From Symsagittifera roscoffensis (taxonomy: Eukaryota > Xenacoelomorpha > Acoela > Convolutidae), in contig NC_087063.1 of NCBI RefSeq assembly GCF_963678635.1, forward strand, positions 68,924,727 to 68,988,726: a DNA stretch of 64,000 nucleotides, written 5' to 3'. Each line of letters opens with the position of its first letter. The first letter of the stretch is position 1. The notes beneath the pieces are model-generated. The model saw only the letters and a program-made list of their open reading frames with translations. It was not told the origin of the DNA and did not search any database. Made by a program: the position numbers and the translations under genes. Positions 29,954 to 42,629 of the stretch are shown here, piece by piece.

Positions 29954-30229
29954 ATCATTTTTTAAAGCAAATGTAAATTTTGACGTAATTTTTGATGGAC
30001 TGAAAAAACTAAACATGGTCGTTTTTAGAGTTAAATTTTGGGCCCAAGTTTTGCAAAAAAAAATGCATTATAAAAATCTGCTGAAAATGTATGCCATTTT
30101 TTTCTTCATCAAATTTTGAACAAAATCAGCTCAATTTGCAAAGAAACGTTTTAAATTTCAAGTGTTATTCGTTTTGTCCGGATAAATTATATCAGCACTG
30201 TATCACTGTAGCTAAATTTTGTTTTGCAG

Positions 30230-30394
30230 CTTGATGGAAATGCACTGCTTTACATACCCACCAGAAAACTTACAGAACTAATTTTTTTGAACATTTTCCA
30301 AGACAAAAACCAAGAGAACCCTTCGAATGACATCCAGACTGAAGTTATACCTCCGGCTCTGAGTGTTAAATATGCAAAAAATATTTTATATTAG
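30230..30394 (+). pseudogene. Candidate terminal exon, copy 2
   Basis: Same acceptor (tttgttttgcag) and frame as 25140 with several amino-acid changes (for example E to D and A to P near the start). Ends earlier at TAG after ILY. Either a diverged paralogue or non-functional. Confidence 0.3.
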
Positions 30395-30577
30395 CACCTT
30401 TGAACACTGAACTCGAAATTCCACTTTTTTCTGTTTCACTAAATGATTAAAGGTATTCGTAATTGAATAGTTTGTCAAATACTTTTCTCAGATAGCCACG
30501 TTCTAAAGGTTTTAACAACATTGTTGAAAAAATGAGCTCCAACAATTTGAACAGTTAGCATATACAAATACTTCTAG

Positions 30578-31420
30578 GGAACCAAACTTTTGCTCTGAAC
30601 GGCGGAACAAAGATTTTTACTACCAACGTCTTTCAGGTCGTTCAGGTCGTTTTGGATGCCCACGAGAATATTGAGTTTATTTATTTATTCAGTTTCTATG
30701 TCGCGCCAAATATGGTTCTTTTTTAATTATACGTCGCCTCATATATGTTTCTATGGTATCCAAACGTCGCGCCATGCATGACACCATAGTAACCATACGT
30801 CGCGCCATACATGATACCATAGTAACCATACATTTCAAGCATCCATGGTGGCATATAAATTATCAACAGACCTTGTAAAAGTATCAATATTGTCTAATTG
30901 GAAGTCCCCCATAAAAAAAATGTGCAACCATGCGTCACGCCATGCATGGAAAATGTGTTATTTTATCATAAAAATACGTCAGCAATTTTTCATGGCTTCC
31001 ATGGAACCAAGCATGGTGCGACGTATGGTTGCCTATTTTGGTCAACCCAGGACACCCTGTGCTTTGTTTTCAACTTCCCAGTGTAAAAAAGTTACTGAGT
31101 TGAGAAAATTAGAGACGCAGATTTTTTTTTCTTAGTTAATTAGTAGCTCAAAGACCACGTCAGTCCGGGGGTTATAATGAGATGAAAAAGTATTGAAAAA
31201 AAACTTTTGTTTATCTTTATTGTGACAATTTTAGACAAAGCGAAACTTTCTTCGACTACTTTATTCCATTTTTGAATGACAGCTTCCGTATTAAAAGTAT
31301 TGTAAGGTATTTGGGTGGCGCGGAGACTGAAAGGTAAATTAAATGAAGCGTAAAAAAATCTTTTTTTTTTTTTTTTTTTGGAAGTTTAGTAAAGACTTAA
31401 AATAGTATGACTAACAAAAA
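30578..31420. repeat. Tandem segmental duplication, unit 3 (partial)
   Basis: Repeats the start of units 1 and 2 (898-bp element right end and the stretch after it) and breaks off at about 31420, before the exon 5 position. The offset to unit 2 is about 5.09 kb. Confidence 0.8.
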
Positions 31421-33082
31421 CGAGGGTTAGTATGACACACACCGAGGGTCCATTCCGAAGAAACACTTTCAAGGTTATCAGTGTATTTGTGAAATATATC
31501 TCAATATTCCTTTGAAAAATAGACATAGTAACTTTGCCAGTTTTGGAATGGAGTTTTTTTTTGCCAGGACTTTATCATGTTAAAATGTGCTTTTTTCTCA
31601 AATCATTTTCAAATTTCATATTTGTCCGGGATGAAAAAATATACATTGAACCATTTCTTTTTTAAATTAGTTTTTGAAAGTTTTTTCTGAATGAAGTTCT
31701 CGGAAATTCAAAGAGCCGTAAGGGTGCTTTTTTGTTTGAATATAAACAGTAAAAGCATTTTATTTAAAAGAACCCATGTGTGGGTCGGGTCGCCTTTGGT
31801 TACTAAATTTTTTTTGCATTGTATGTTGGCTAAATTTTTGTTCAGGCAAGAAAAAAAATCAAGGATAGCCGGTACTGGGCAAGTAGCACAGACTGTTTCG
31901 ACCATAGTTTTTAAAACACTACAACCAAAAAGTTCTTTTTCAACTTAGTGTTATTTTCTGTGTGATGTGACAAGAAGATCTGAAGTAAAGCTATAGTTTA
32001 GACAAACTCGACAGTCACAGTAATATAGGCAATGTGGAAAAAAAATTGAGAAAAAAGACAAGAAAAACAGAAACAAAAACATTTTTCTTTTCAAAGTTTT
32101 TTTGCAGAAAAAATTATTGATTTTTTAAGAAAACTTTGTAAGCAAAATGGCGTTAAAGAACTCCTAAAACAAACTTTGTTTGCCTAAAACTAAGTTTTCA
32201 GGCTCCAATTAAGCTTGCTCAGCGGTTGTAAGCATTCTCGCTCGCTTTATTTGAGTGAAATTAAAATCAAAATCAAAATATTTAAACCAGTTTTTCTCAA
32301 TATTTAGAAAGTTTTTAATTTTTTTTGTGGTTCGCATCACAACTAGAAGGGCTTCAATTTAGCATGTCACTAGATCCATTTTGATGATAATTTAGGGTAA
32401 TTGAAAAAAAATAATAACACTTTTTTATGATTTTTAATCGAACTACTTTTTTTGAGAAAAATTTCGAAGGTAATTACATCACCATTCCGAAGACTACTCC
32501 CTGATGATTGATAACTTTTAGCCATGCATTTTCGCATATTTTTGATTAATAAAAACATAGAGTCGTTAACGCTCAAACCTGATGTTTTCGCGGCCTTATG
32601 TTTGTTTTTTCTTAGTTTCAATCGATTTCCGTTTGCTTGAATTCAGGCAATTTTTCATCTTCACAAACAAAAAGGCGACGGGCACTAACAATGCGAAATA
32701 TTTATGGTCTCGAAATTGGATTTTGTTTTTCAGAATGCCCAGTCGAATAAAAAAATCCCCAACTTCTCTCATTGGGTTAGCTTAAAAAACTACCAATCAT
32801 ACAAAACTCATGTTGTATGAATATTGCTTCAACACAATTTTTGCCATGATAAATAGTTTTTTTTCGGTTTCCTTCAAATAATTGGCAACATTCCAGTGTT
32901 TGTTGGTTAAGATAACATTTTGAATTATATACGTTTTTTGAAAGATAAAATCGAAAAATTTCTAGCATCATTTTCTAACCCTAGAAATTCTAGTTTTCTC
33001 TAAATTGGTGATTTATTTCTCAATTAAAGTTGAGAATTTTGTACTTTATAACCAACTTTTCACAAAATTCAGAAACTGAAAG
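31421..33082. other. AT-rich DNA, no gene supported
   Basis: Only short open frames without coding character on either strand. Confidence 0.4.
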
Positions 33083-33295
33083 TTTGAAAATGTCTACAAG
33101 GGCCACAATGCGGAGACGAGTCTCGAGAAATTGAACATAAAGAATGCGTTGAGACAGTTGGTGGGTGAGAAGGCACACAGACCCAGTCCCATGGAGATGC
33201 TACTAGTGTTGGAGAGACAGAAGATCAGACTGGAACTGCTTCATCAGGATGTGTGTGAACAGATAGAGAAGACCACTGATCTATACATCCGGGGG
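33083..33295 (+). CDS. Internal exon of a second host gene (coiled coil)
   Basis: 71 codons in a GC-richer island: FENVYKGHNAETSLEKLNIK, NALRQLVGEKAHRPSPMEML, LVLERQKIRLELLHQDVCEQ, ending TDLYIRG at donor GGG|GTAAGA in phase 0. The acceptor (ctgaaag) is weak, and the start could instead be a few codons later. The phase joins directly to the terminal exons at 36115 and 42379. A charged amphipathic helix; no family recognised. Confidence 0.6.
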
Positions 33296-34030
33296 GTAAG
33301 ACAAAAAGGGAGGGGGGGAGAGGTTGTTAACTTAGTCGAATTGTTGACCAATCAGAATGCAGCAAAGTTACACTTTTCAAAGAGTAAGCGCTCTAGTATT
33401 AATTTGGAGATTCTATAGTAGACACCAAAGGGGGTAGATTGTTAAATAGGCTCTGAGACATTTTTGACAAATTGTAAAAAAAGTCTTTTGTTCACGAGGA
33501 GGAGCAATAACATGTGTTGAATAAGTTTGGTTTGTCACTATTATAGCACCGCTTTATGTAGTCAATATTAGGGCAACGGTCGGTTTTCAGGTGTCGCGAG
33601 AGAACAATTATTTTTGTCAATAACAGAGTATGTACTTTGATATTCAAAAATATGCATTCATAAGAGTGGTAAGGACAGTTGTCACAATTGGTTCAGTAAC
33701 TCTTCCTCAGCAGTAAAATTTAAAACCGATATGAACTTTTCAACAATAATTCTTTTTTGTGTGATTCAAACTCCCCCCTAACGAATTTTTATTTCGTATA
33801 TTCTGAAACTAATTCATCTTTGTTGTGCCTCGAATGGAGACGAAATTATGAAAAGAGAAAACCACTGATACATGCATCAACAATTGATTTTTAAAACCTT
33901 GGTTTATCCCATCACCCCCCTTGCAAAAGGAGAACTCATTACAAATTACAAAACACGTTGATCCTTAACAACTGAAAATATCTTTCATAGGGTGGATTAA
34001 AACCACAGTAATTTAACTTTGAACTCGGTA

Positions 34031-34928
34031 CCCGGGTTGACGTCCATAAAAGAAAAATTCATAAAATACAATTTCATATATGGCGACTATGGAAAAAATG
34101 CTTACCATACAATTTTCATACAAAATACAAAAACTGTATTAAACATTTTTAGAGAAATACTTCTGTTCTATTTCCATCTTTTGAATCTTTCTGCTCAATA
34201 AAAACATGATTTTAATTTGGTCAAAAAATGCTTATCAGAAAAATTTCTTTTATGAAAATTGTATGATATGCATTTTGCTATAGTAAAAGTAAAGTTTTCA
34301 AAATTACTTGAACGATGTTTGTCGATGAATTTACATGAGTTCTAAAAAAAATTTTATTGAAAGAATGCAGTTTGACTCTCAAAAACATGATTTTAATCTT
34401 GTTCAAAAAATTGCTTATCATATAATTTTCATACATGAAAATTGTATGATTTGCATTTTTTCATAAGCAAAAACACAAACTTGAGGTAAAAAGTTTTTAA
34501 ACCCTTTTTTGGTTGCAAACTTGCTTTTATGCTCAAATATAAAGTTTTGCGAAAAAAAATTTTTGCATGCAGAATTTGACTTTTTATGTTTATAGCGTAG
34601 TCCAGTATGAGTTTTTCACCCAAGAAATCCAAAAATAACAAAAAAGTGTTTTTTTTGTTAACACGATTATTTTTTTAATTTCAATTGCTAAGAGAAAAAA
34701 AATTTGTAATAAAAAACAGTCTTTTTTCTCAACTACCAATTTTTTCAAACCAAAAATTATCTAACCATATACAAAAAAATGGCTATCAAAATTATTCATA
34801 GTTTAAAAAATGCTTATCATGCTACTTTCATAGTGTTTTTTTTGGTCTATGAAATAGTATGAAATAGTATGATAAGCATTTTTTTCAGAATTTGAAATTG
34901 TTTGATAAGCATTTTTTGTCAACCCGGG
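34031..34928. mobile_element. 898-bp element with CCCGGGTTGAC termini and TA duplication
   Basis: Perfect 11-bp terminal inverted repeat CCCGGGTTGAC...GTCAACCCGGG, flanked by TA on both sides. The interior holds repeated near-palindromic words related to TGCTTATCATACAATTTTCA and its complement (34095, 34222-34270, 34411-34460, 34811-34920). No protein. The TA duplication is typical of Tc1/mariner-type insertion, but the termini are not the usual ones. Confidence 0.7.
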
Positions 34929-35374
34929 TAAAAATCATTGTTGTATAATTTAAGAACGCACCAACTTGAGAGATTATCATTAGATCTTTTGAGTGACGTC
35001 TTTACTGGCAATTCTTAATCATAACAGTCCTTTTTCTCATTTTGATCTGAATTTAAAATCCATACAAAATGTGAGATTGAAATGTTATTTGAAAAAGAAA
35101 TAAAATCATGAATTTTATGAGAGAAATTGCGACATGTTCAAAAAAAATAACAAAAAACAAGGATTTAATCAAATTTCGGTAAAATTTTTCTATCGGTTTC
35201 TTTCCCAAATTGATTTCCTTCTTTATCTTGAGCACCCTTTTCGTCTGTTATTTTTAATCAACTTTGTTTCTCGAATAATCAAAAACTCAAATTGCCAGAC
35301 CAAATTGTGATTTCCAGACCAAGCTCAAAAACAGAAAATTTTTGATAATTTTCTGTCATGCACTCAGAACTGTT

Positions 35375-35430
35375 TGAACAGAGAAGTCAGCTGATTCTAT
35401 ACATCAGGGGATTGAGGTTGAGATCATTAA
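35375..35430 (+). pseudogene. Diverged fragment resembling the 33083 exon
   Basis: Reads ELFEQRSQLILYIRGLRLRSL, aligning with QDVCEQIEKTTDLYIRG at the end of the 33083 exon. A second copy at about 41625-41690 (ELYEQRSQLILYVRG) keeps the frame. Short and low confidence. Confidence 0.3.
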
Positions 35431-36114
35431 GCCGATGATATAACCTACCCCAAAATTGGGCTTGGGAAAGATGAGCAGGATTCTCTTTTTTGTTGAGACT
35501 ATAACGGATTATTCGAGGCCAGCTTTTTTTTCGAGCTGTGTTAGTGATAGCAACAAAACACAAACTAAAGTTAGCGAACTTTTTAGCTGTTCAAGTAAAT
35601 TATTTTAGAAATAAATGCGTTTTTGAATTTTTTGGAATGAAGATTTTGACAAAAAAATTGCCTTTAGTTTTTTATTTTGACGCGTCTCCCCCACAACATC
35701 ATATGGAGTAGATGTGCCAAAAGTTCTCCAGAACGTTTTGAGGCTGATCAGCCAGAATAATTGAAATACTGCCGAAAAGACACTTTGGAAAGAAAACACA
35801 TGTCAACCAGAAAAATGAGGTGCAAAAAAATTCGGCCTCGATTACAAAAATAAAAGCAAGAGCTTTCGTTTTTTATAAGAAAATTGATATTCCAAAAAAA
35901 CTTCATTTTTTTTTCAATTTTCTATTTGATATATCAAAAAAACTTGGCGGCAATGTACAAAAACAAAAGCAAGGACTTCTATTTTTTATGGGAACAGTGA
36001 TCATAACTATTTCAATTTTCTTGCTCAATTTTTCAAAAGAAACTTAGCGTCGATCTGTCGAAAAATTTTCATATGTAACTACAGGTGCTATGGACTTAAA
36101 GCTATGCTGTTTAG

Positions 36115-36366
36115 ATTTTGGAAAAACTAGAAAAGGAAACATGGCGTCTTCTCGAACTAAAACACCAAGAAATCATGACCCTCTGCATGTTCATAGCTGA
36201 AAATGAGCAGGAAATCTATGATGGAAAAGAACAACAGAAAACAGACTATCTTTCCCACATTAAAATTGAACCTCTTTTCAGTAATAAAAGTTAGTTTTTA
36301 GCTCATCTGAAGCATGTGAACAAAAATCTATACGACAAGTTTGGAAGGCCGGCATACAGAAGATAA
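36115..36366 (+). pseudogene. Terminal exon copy A, nonsense mutation
   Basis: Acceptor gctgtttag in phase 0, matching the 33083 exon. ILEKLEKETWRLLELKHQEI, MTLCMFIAENEQEIYDGKEQ and onward to FSNKS, then TAG (36292) where copy B has GAG (Glu). The rest of the exon to TAA at 36364 is intact. It may encode a protein shortened by about 24 residues, or be dead. Confidence 0.65.
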
Positions 36367-36819
36367 CATCAAGACATGACTCAGCAAAGTTCAGATGACG
36401 AACTAGGGGGTTTAATAATCGAAAAAGTCTGAGCAACTACTCAATTGTGTTTTCAATTAAAATCTACAAGACTGCTAATTAAAATTTGTGCTATTTTTAT
36501 ATATTTTTTATTTATGAAATATTTTATTAGAAAATATGAAGCAAATATTGTCTAAATATTTATTTTTAAAAATTATATTATCTTGCTCATTTTTTCGATC
36601 AACTTACAATATTTGACAACTAAGCTGAAACAATTTTCTTTTCAATTAAAACATGAATCACGCGATCACTTGCGAAACAGAGTAAAGCCACTAAAAATCA
36701 CTGAAATTCACAAAAATGAATGGTGGTAGCTTAAGTTGCTGTTTTTATATGACTACAAAACTTGCTTTTAAACTCTGTAAAACAAACCAAACTGCATCCA
36801 GTTTCAAGCAAAAATAATC

Positions 36820-37086
36820 GATTATTTTAAGATTTTAGTACCAGTCTCACTAAAACTGAGAAACAATCGATTTCAATCAATTAATAATCGATTATAATCT
36901 CTCCTTTTAAAATCAAATTATAATTAATTATAATTCATCATAATCCATTATAATCGATTATATGCCGTTTTTTATTCGTTGATTTTTCGATACCATTATA
37001 ATCGATTATAATTGATTATAATCTATTATTTTTAATCAAATTTCTATTTCGTTAGTTTTGCACAAAAATACAATATAATCGATTAA
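36820..37086. repeat. AATCGATTATAAT palindromic repeat cluster
   Basis: Many overlapping copies of the self-complementary words AATCGATT and TAATCGATTATAAT. Repeated at 38865-39145 and in part at 43590-43620, always in front of a unit boundary of the tandem duplication. Confidence 0.8.
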
Positions 37087-37630
37087 AAGTTCTAAAAAAA
37101 ATTTTATTGAAAGAATGCAGTTTGACTCTCAAAAACATGATTTAAATTTTGTTCAAAAAATTGCTTATCATATAATTTTCATACATGAAAATTGTATGAT
37201 TTGCATTTTTTCATATGCAAAAACACAAACTTGAGGTAAAAAGTTTTTAAACCATTTTTTGGTTGCAAACTTGCTTTTATGCTCAAATTTAAAGTTTTGC
37301 GAAAAAATATTTTTGGATGCAGAATTTGACTTTTTATGTTTATAGCGTAGTCCAGTATGAGTTTTTCACCCAAAAAATCCAAAAATCACAAAAAAGTGTT
37401 TTTTTTTGTTAACACGATTATTTTTTTTTTCAATTTTCTATTTCATATATCAAAAAAAATTGGTGGCAATGTACAAAAACAAAAGCAAGGACTTCTATTT
37501 TTTATAGGAACAGTGATCATAACTATTTCAATTTTCATGCTCAATTTTTCAAAAGAAACGTAGCGTCGATGTGTCGAAAAATTTTCATATGTAACTACAG
37601 GTGCTATGGACTTAAAGCTATGCTGTTTAG

Positions 37631-37883
37631 ATTTTTGGAGAAACGAGAAAAGGAAACATGGCGTCTTCTCGAACTAAAACACCAAGAAATCATGACCCTC
37701 TGCATGTTCATAGCTGAAAATGAGCAGGAAATCTATAATGGAAAAGAACAACAGAAAACAGACTATCTTTCCCACATTGAAACTGAACCTCTTTTCAGTA
37801 ATAAAAGTGAGTTTTTAGCTCATCTGAAGCATGTGAACAAAAATCTATACGACAAGTTTGGAAGGCCGGCATACAGAAGATAA
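37631..37883 (+). pseudogene. Terminal exon copy B, one-base insertion at the 5' end
   Basis: Open from FLEKREKETWRLLELKHQEI to GRPAYRR and TAA: 84 codons with no internal stop, the best-preserved tail. One extra T after the acceptor (atttttgg against attttgg in A and C) puts it out of phase with the 33083 exon unless the upstream acceptor at ctacag (37600) is used, which fits a phase-2 intron instead. Confidence 0.65.
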
Positions 37884-38864
37884 CATCAAGACATGACTCA
37901 GCAAAGTTTAGATGACGAACTAGGGGTTTAATATTCGAAAAAGTCTAAGCAACTACTCAATTGTGTTTTCAATTAAAATCTACAAGACTGCTAATTAAAA
38001 CTTGTGCTATTTTTATATATTTTTTATTTAGGAATTATTTTATTAGAAAATATGAATCAAATATTGTCTAAATGTTTATTTTTAATAATTATATTATCTT
38101 GCTCATTTTTTCGATCATTTTACAATATACGACAACTAACCTGAAACAATTTTCTTTTCAATTAAAACATGAATTAACACCGCGATCACTTGCGAAACAG
38201 AGTAAAGCCACTAAAAATCACTGAAAATCACAAAAATGAATGGTGGTAGCAATGCAAGACATTGAAAGATCCGTCATTTTGATCGAGATTTTGAAGTAAA
38301 TCTCGGCTAACAATGTAGAATGGGTATTTCGTTTTGAAATAAAAAAAATTGTATCGCAGGAAATTACTTGGTTTTTCGCTATGACTTTTATACATCTAAT
38401 TCACTGGCCAACTTATTCCAACAACTTGTCCCTTAAAAAAGGTTTTCTTTCAAAATCATGCAAATGTCTGGAAATGGTTGAAATAAAACTTTTATTGTGA
38501 ATTTTAGAAATAAAATTGTAGAAATGAAACAAACGTTACAAAAGTTAGAAAATATAAGCCAAGCAAATATAAGTTCATAGACAACAATAGACAAAAAAAG
38601 TAAAAAATTTATTTTCAATTTTTTCGTTTCGAAGTTTTTGTATTAAATGGAACAAAAAAAGTAGAATCTCAGTGGGATTTTTGAAATTCCTGAAGTTCTG
38701 ACTTGTCTCAAAATCCGAAGTTTCTGACTTGTCTCAAATGTAAGAACTTTGTAATTTTTAATGCATTGAACAATGGCTCGTTGTTAACTTAAGTTGCTGT
38801 TACTATATGACTACAAAAACTTGCTTTTAAACTCTGTAAAACAAACCAAACTGCATCCAGTTTC

Positions 38865-39145
38865 AAGCATTAATAATCGATTATATTAAAATTTTAGTAC
38901 CAGTCTCACTAAAACTGAGAAACAATCGATTTTAATCAATTAATAATCGATTTTAATCTCTCCTTTTAAAATCAAATTATAATTAATTATAATCCATCAT
39001 AATCCATTATAATCGATTATAATCCGTTTTTTATTCGTCGATTTTTTGATACCATTATAATCGATTATAATTGATTATAATATATTATTTTTAATCAAAT
39101 TTCTATTTCGTTAGTTTTGCACAAAAATACATTATAATCGATTAA
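38865..39145. repeat. AATCGATTATAAT repeat cluster, second copy
   Basis: Same palindromic words and order as 36820-37086, with small differences. Confidence 0.8.
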
Positions 39146-39146
39146 A

Positions 39147-42100
39147 AGTTCTAAAAAAAAGTTTATTGAAAGAATGCAGTTTGACTCTCAAAAACATGAT
39201 TTTAATTTTGTTCAAAAAATTGCTTATCATATAATTTTCATACATGAAAATTGTATGATTTGCAATTTTTCATATGCAAAAACACAAACTTGAGGTAAAA
39301 AGTTTTTAAACCCTTTTTTGGTTGCAAACCTGCTTTAATGCTCAAATATAAAGTTTTGCGAAAAAAAATTTTTGCATGCAGAATTTGACTTTTTATGTTT
39401 ATAGCGTAGTCCAGTATGAGTTTTTCACCCAAGAAATCCAAAAATAACAAAAAAGTGTTTTTTTTGTTAACACGATTATTTTTTTAATTTCAATTGCTAA
39501 GAGAAAAAAAATTTGTAATAAAAAACAGTCTTTTTTCTCAACTACCAATTTTTTCAAACCAAAAATTATCTAACCATATACAAAAAATTACACTTTTGTT
39601 ATATAATTCCAAGTGAAAATGTAAAATTTAATGTAGGTGGCAAAAACCACCAAATGCAGTTTATCTGCGTGTAACTGCCAGTTACACTCTGGGCTTTCTT
39701 ATGACAAAAAGACCAGGGTTAGTGTTTCGGATGAAACACAAAATTTCAAAAAATATATTTTTTGTTATATTCTTTTTTTGGAAAAAATGCTTATCGTACA
39801 ATTTCATAATATGAAAAAAATGGCTATCATAATTCTTCATAGTATAAAAAATGCTTATCATGCTACTTTCATAGTGTTTTTTTGGTCTATGAAATAGTAT
39901 GAAATAGTATGATAAGCATTTTTTTCAGAATTTGAAATTGTTTGATAAGCATTTTTTGTCAACCCGGGTAAAAATCAATGTTGTATAATTTAAGAACGCA
40001 CCAACTTGAGAGATTATCATTAGATCTTTTGAGTGACGTCTTTACTGGCAATTCCTAATTATAACAGTCTTTTTTCTCATTTTGATCTAAATTTAAAGTC
40101 CATACAAAATGTGAGATTGAAATGTTATTTGAAGAAGAAATAAAATCATGAATTTTATGAGAGAAATGAAAAAATTACAAAAAAACAAGGATTTAATCAA
40201 ATTTTGGTAAAGTTGTTCTGTCGGTTTCTTTCCCAAAATGATTTCCTTTACTATCTTGAGCAACCTTTAGTGTCTGTTATTTTTAATCAACTTTGTTTCT
40301 CGAATAATCAAAAATTCAAATATTTGCAGAAAATTTGGAGTTTTCGAAAAAAATTTTGACATGAGTTTTTTAGCAGCTATTGTTTTCGTTATGAGAAATG
40401 TTTTACTTATTTATGTGTTTTTTGCGTGTTGATTTTTTAACTGAAATTTTTATCAAAAGTTTCATTTTTTTCTTGTTTCAATCTAGCTTTCTTGCGGGAA
40501 AAAATTGATTTTTTGGTTTTCATGATTCCAATAAAAGGAGGGCATCGTCGATGTTAGCGTTTAAAAATTTTTTCTTAAGAGATACAGTTTTTGTAAAACA
40601 TGAAATTCAAATCCGTTTGAAGTCCCCGACTTCATAATTTGTTTAGTTGCTTCAACGTTGAAACCCTTCTGATTTGGATCAATAAATTTTCTCAATCTTC
40701 AGATTTTAACCAAACTGAATGACGAGGACTGATTTATGTTTTACCAGAAAAAACTTGGTTATGAAAATTTGCAGAGAATAAACCAATCAATGTTTTTGTT
40801 TCTCCGGTTACCAAAACATCATTTTTAACTCTAACACGTGAATGCTCAATATTCATTTTTTTTTCACAGAATTGCTGTGAGATTTGATCGCACCATTTTT
40901 GATATCCCCGCAGAATGGATACAGATCATCGGATTTGAGGTTGAATGAGCTTGTGCGATTCAAAAAGAAGATTCAATAATGTCATCAATTGGATAATTTG
41001 TTGCTCCACAGCATTGTTGCTCCAGAGTTTTGACTAGGGACCTAAAAACTAATTAATATGCCTAAGATTTCGTTGTTTACTTGGGCTTCTACCAAAGATT
41101 TCATAATTGAGTCCTGACTTAATGTAAAAACCAATTCCTACTCGTCTCGTGTTTCTGTTAAGAGTTGATATTGATAGGTTATTGGTAATAGCTAAAGTCA
41201 ATTGTTAACCAAAGCCAAAAAACATGCAGTACACGCTGGAGTCCAGAAACACTGCTAACTGAAACTGAAGTCAAAGAAAAGTAAAAGCTTGTCTTCTCCG
41301 ACAAATTTGAGAAAAAAATCAAAAAAACTACCAAACAACGCATAAAGTTATGAAAATTGTCCTGTGCAACAAGTCTACAGCTGTAGAAAGCGAAATTGCT
41401 CGTTTAATGATAAACAGATGACCAAAACGTTCATTGGATATATCTATCTAATAATATCTAAGCAGCAAACACAATGAAAAAGTTTCTGCGTCACTAAAAT
41501 TTTTTAAATAGGTTTAGAGGTTTAAATAGGTTTAAATATCGTTTATCGAAATTTGAGGGCTGTTGTGATTACCAGATCAAGCTCAAAAATAGAAGTTTTT
41601 GATAGTTTTCTGTCATGCATTCAGAACTTTATGAACAGAGAAGTCAGTTGATTCTATACGTCAGGGGATTGAGATTGAGATCATTAAACTGATGATACAG
41701 CATACCCCAAAGTTGGGCTTGCTGAAGATGAGCCGGATTATATTTTGTTGAGACTATAATGGATTGTTCGAGGCCAGCTATTTTGTTTTTTTTTTTCGAG
41801 CAAAATGATACAGTATATACAGTTTTATGCATTTTTATAACGCTGGTATGGCCCTATCCAGCTTGTGCACTTACCGTAACTAAACGGAAGGGCCTCACAG
41901 ACCAAAGTTAGGGACCCTTTTTAGCCGTCCAGGCAAGTTTTTCAAAGAAAATTATTGCCTTTTTGAATTTTTTGGAATGAATGTTTCTGTGGCGCGCTTT
42001 TCCCCAACAAAATATGGCTGACGTTTATGGAGATCAAATTTGCGCCAAAGATTTCTCTAGAACGTTTCGTGGCTGATCTGCCAGATATTTGAAATATTGG

Positions 42101-42378
42101 CCAAAAGGTTATCTTTTTGAAAAAAAATCTGTCAACGAGAATTGGGGAGATTAAAAGAAAAATTGGCGGCAACGTAAAAAAAAGCGAAAGCTTAGATTTT
42201 TGTAATGGGAAAAGTAAATTGTTGAAAAAATCTCACATTTACCTCAAATTTCTATTTCATTTTTTCAAAAAAAACTTGGCTGCGCTGCACAGAATTGAAA
42301 GCAAGACTTTTCAGTTTTTATGGGAACAGTGATGTGTCGAAAAGTTTTTAGCTATGGACGTAGAGCTATGCTGTTTAG
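39147..42378. other. Unit C non-coding part
   Basis: Holds a copy of the right part of the 898-bp element (ending GTCAACCCGGG at 39969), then AT-rich DNA. No gene seen except the small fragment near 41630. Confidence 0.5.
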
Positions 42379-42629
42379 ATTTTGGAAAAACGGGAAAAGG
42401 AAAAATGGCGTCTTCTCGAACTAAAACACCAAGAAATCATGACCCTCTGCATGTTCATAGCTGAAAATGAGCAGGAAATCTATAATGGAAAAGAACAACA
42501 GAAAACAGACTATCTTTCCCACATTGAAATTGAACCTCTTTTCAGTAATAAAGTGAGTTTTTAGCTCATCTGAAGCATGTGAACAAAAATCTATACGACA
42601 AGTTTGGAAGGCCGGCATACAGAAGATAA
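42379..42629 (+). pseudogene. Terminal exon copy C, one-base deletion
   Basis: Acceptor ctgtttag in phase 0. ILEKREKEKWRLLELKHQEI and on to FSNK, where one A is missing (aataaag against aataaaag), giving VSF and a stop at 42564. The downstream part to TAA 42627 is otherwise intact in the original frame. Confidence 0.65.

Larger units (their letters stand above)
25490..30577. repeat. Tandem segmental duplication, unit 2
   Basis: Repeats unit 1 from 25490 to about 28556 (element right end, exon 5 copy, TTCGA-rich intron). The part of unit 1 that holds exons 1-4 is replaced by a truncated Ty3 gag segment (28557-29953). From about 29975 it again follows unit 1 (24890-25489), including the candidate plus exon. 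Confidence 0.8.

Noticed and set aside
31691-32971. Short open frames on both strands
   Set aside because: Composition of AT-rich non-coding DNA and no plausible splice partners in phase.
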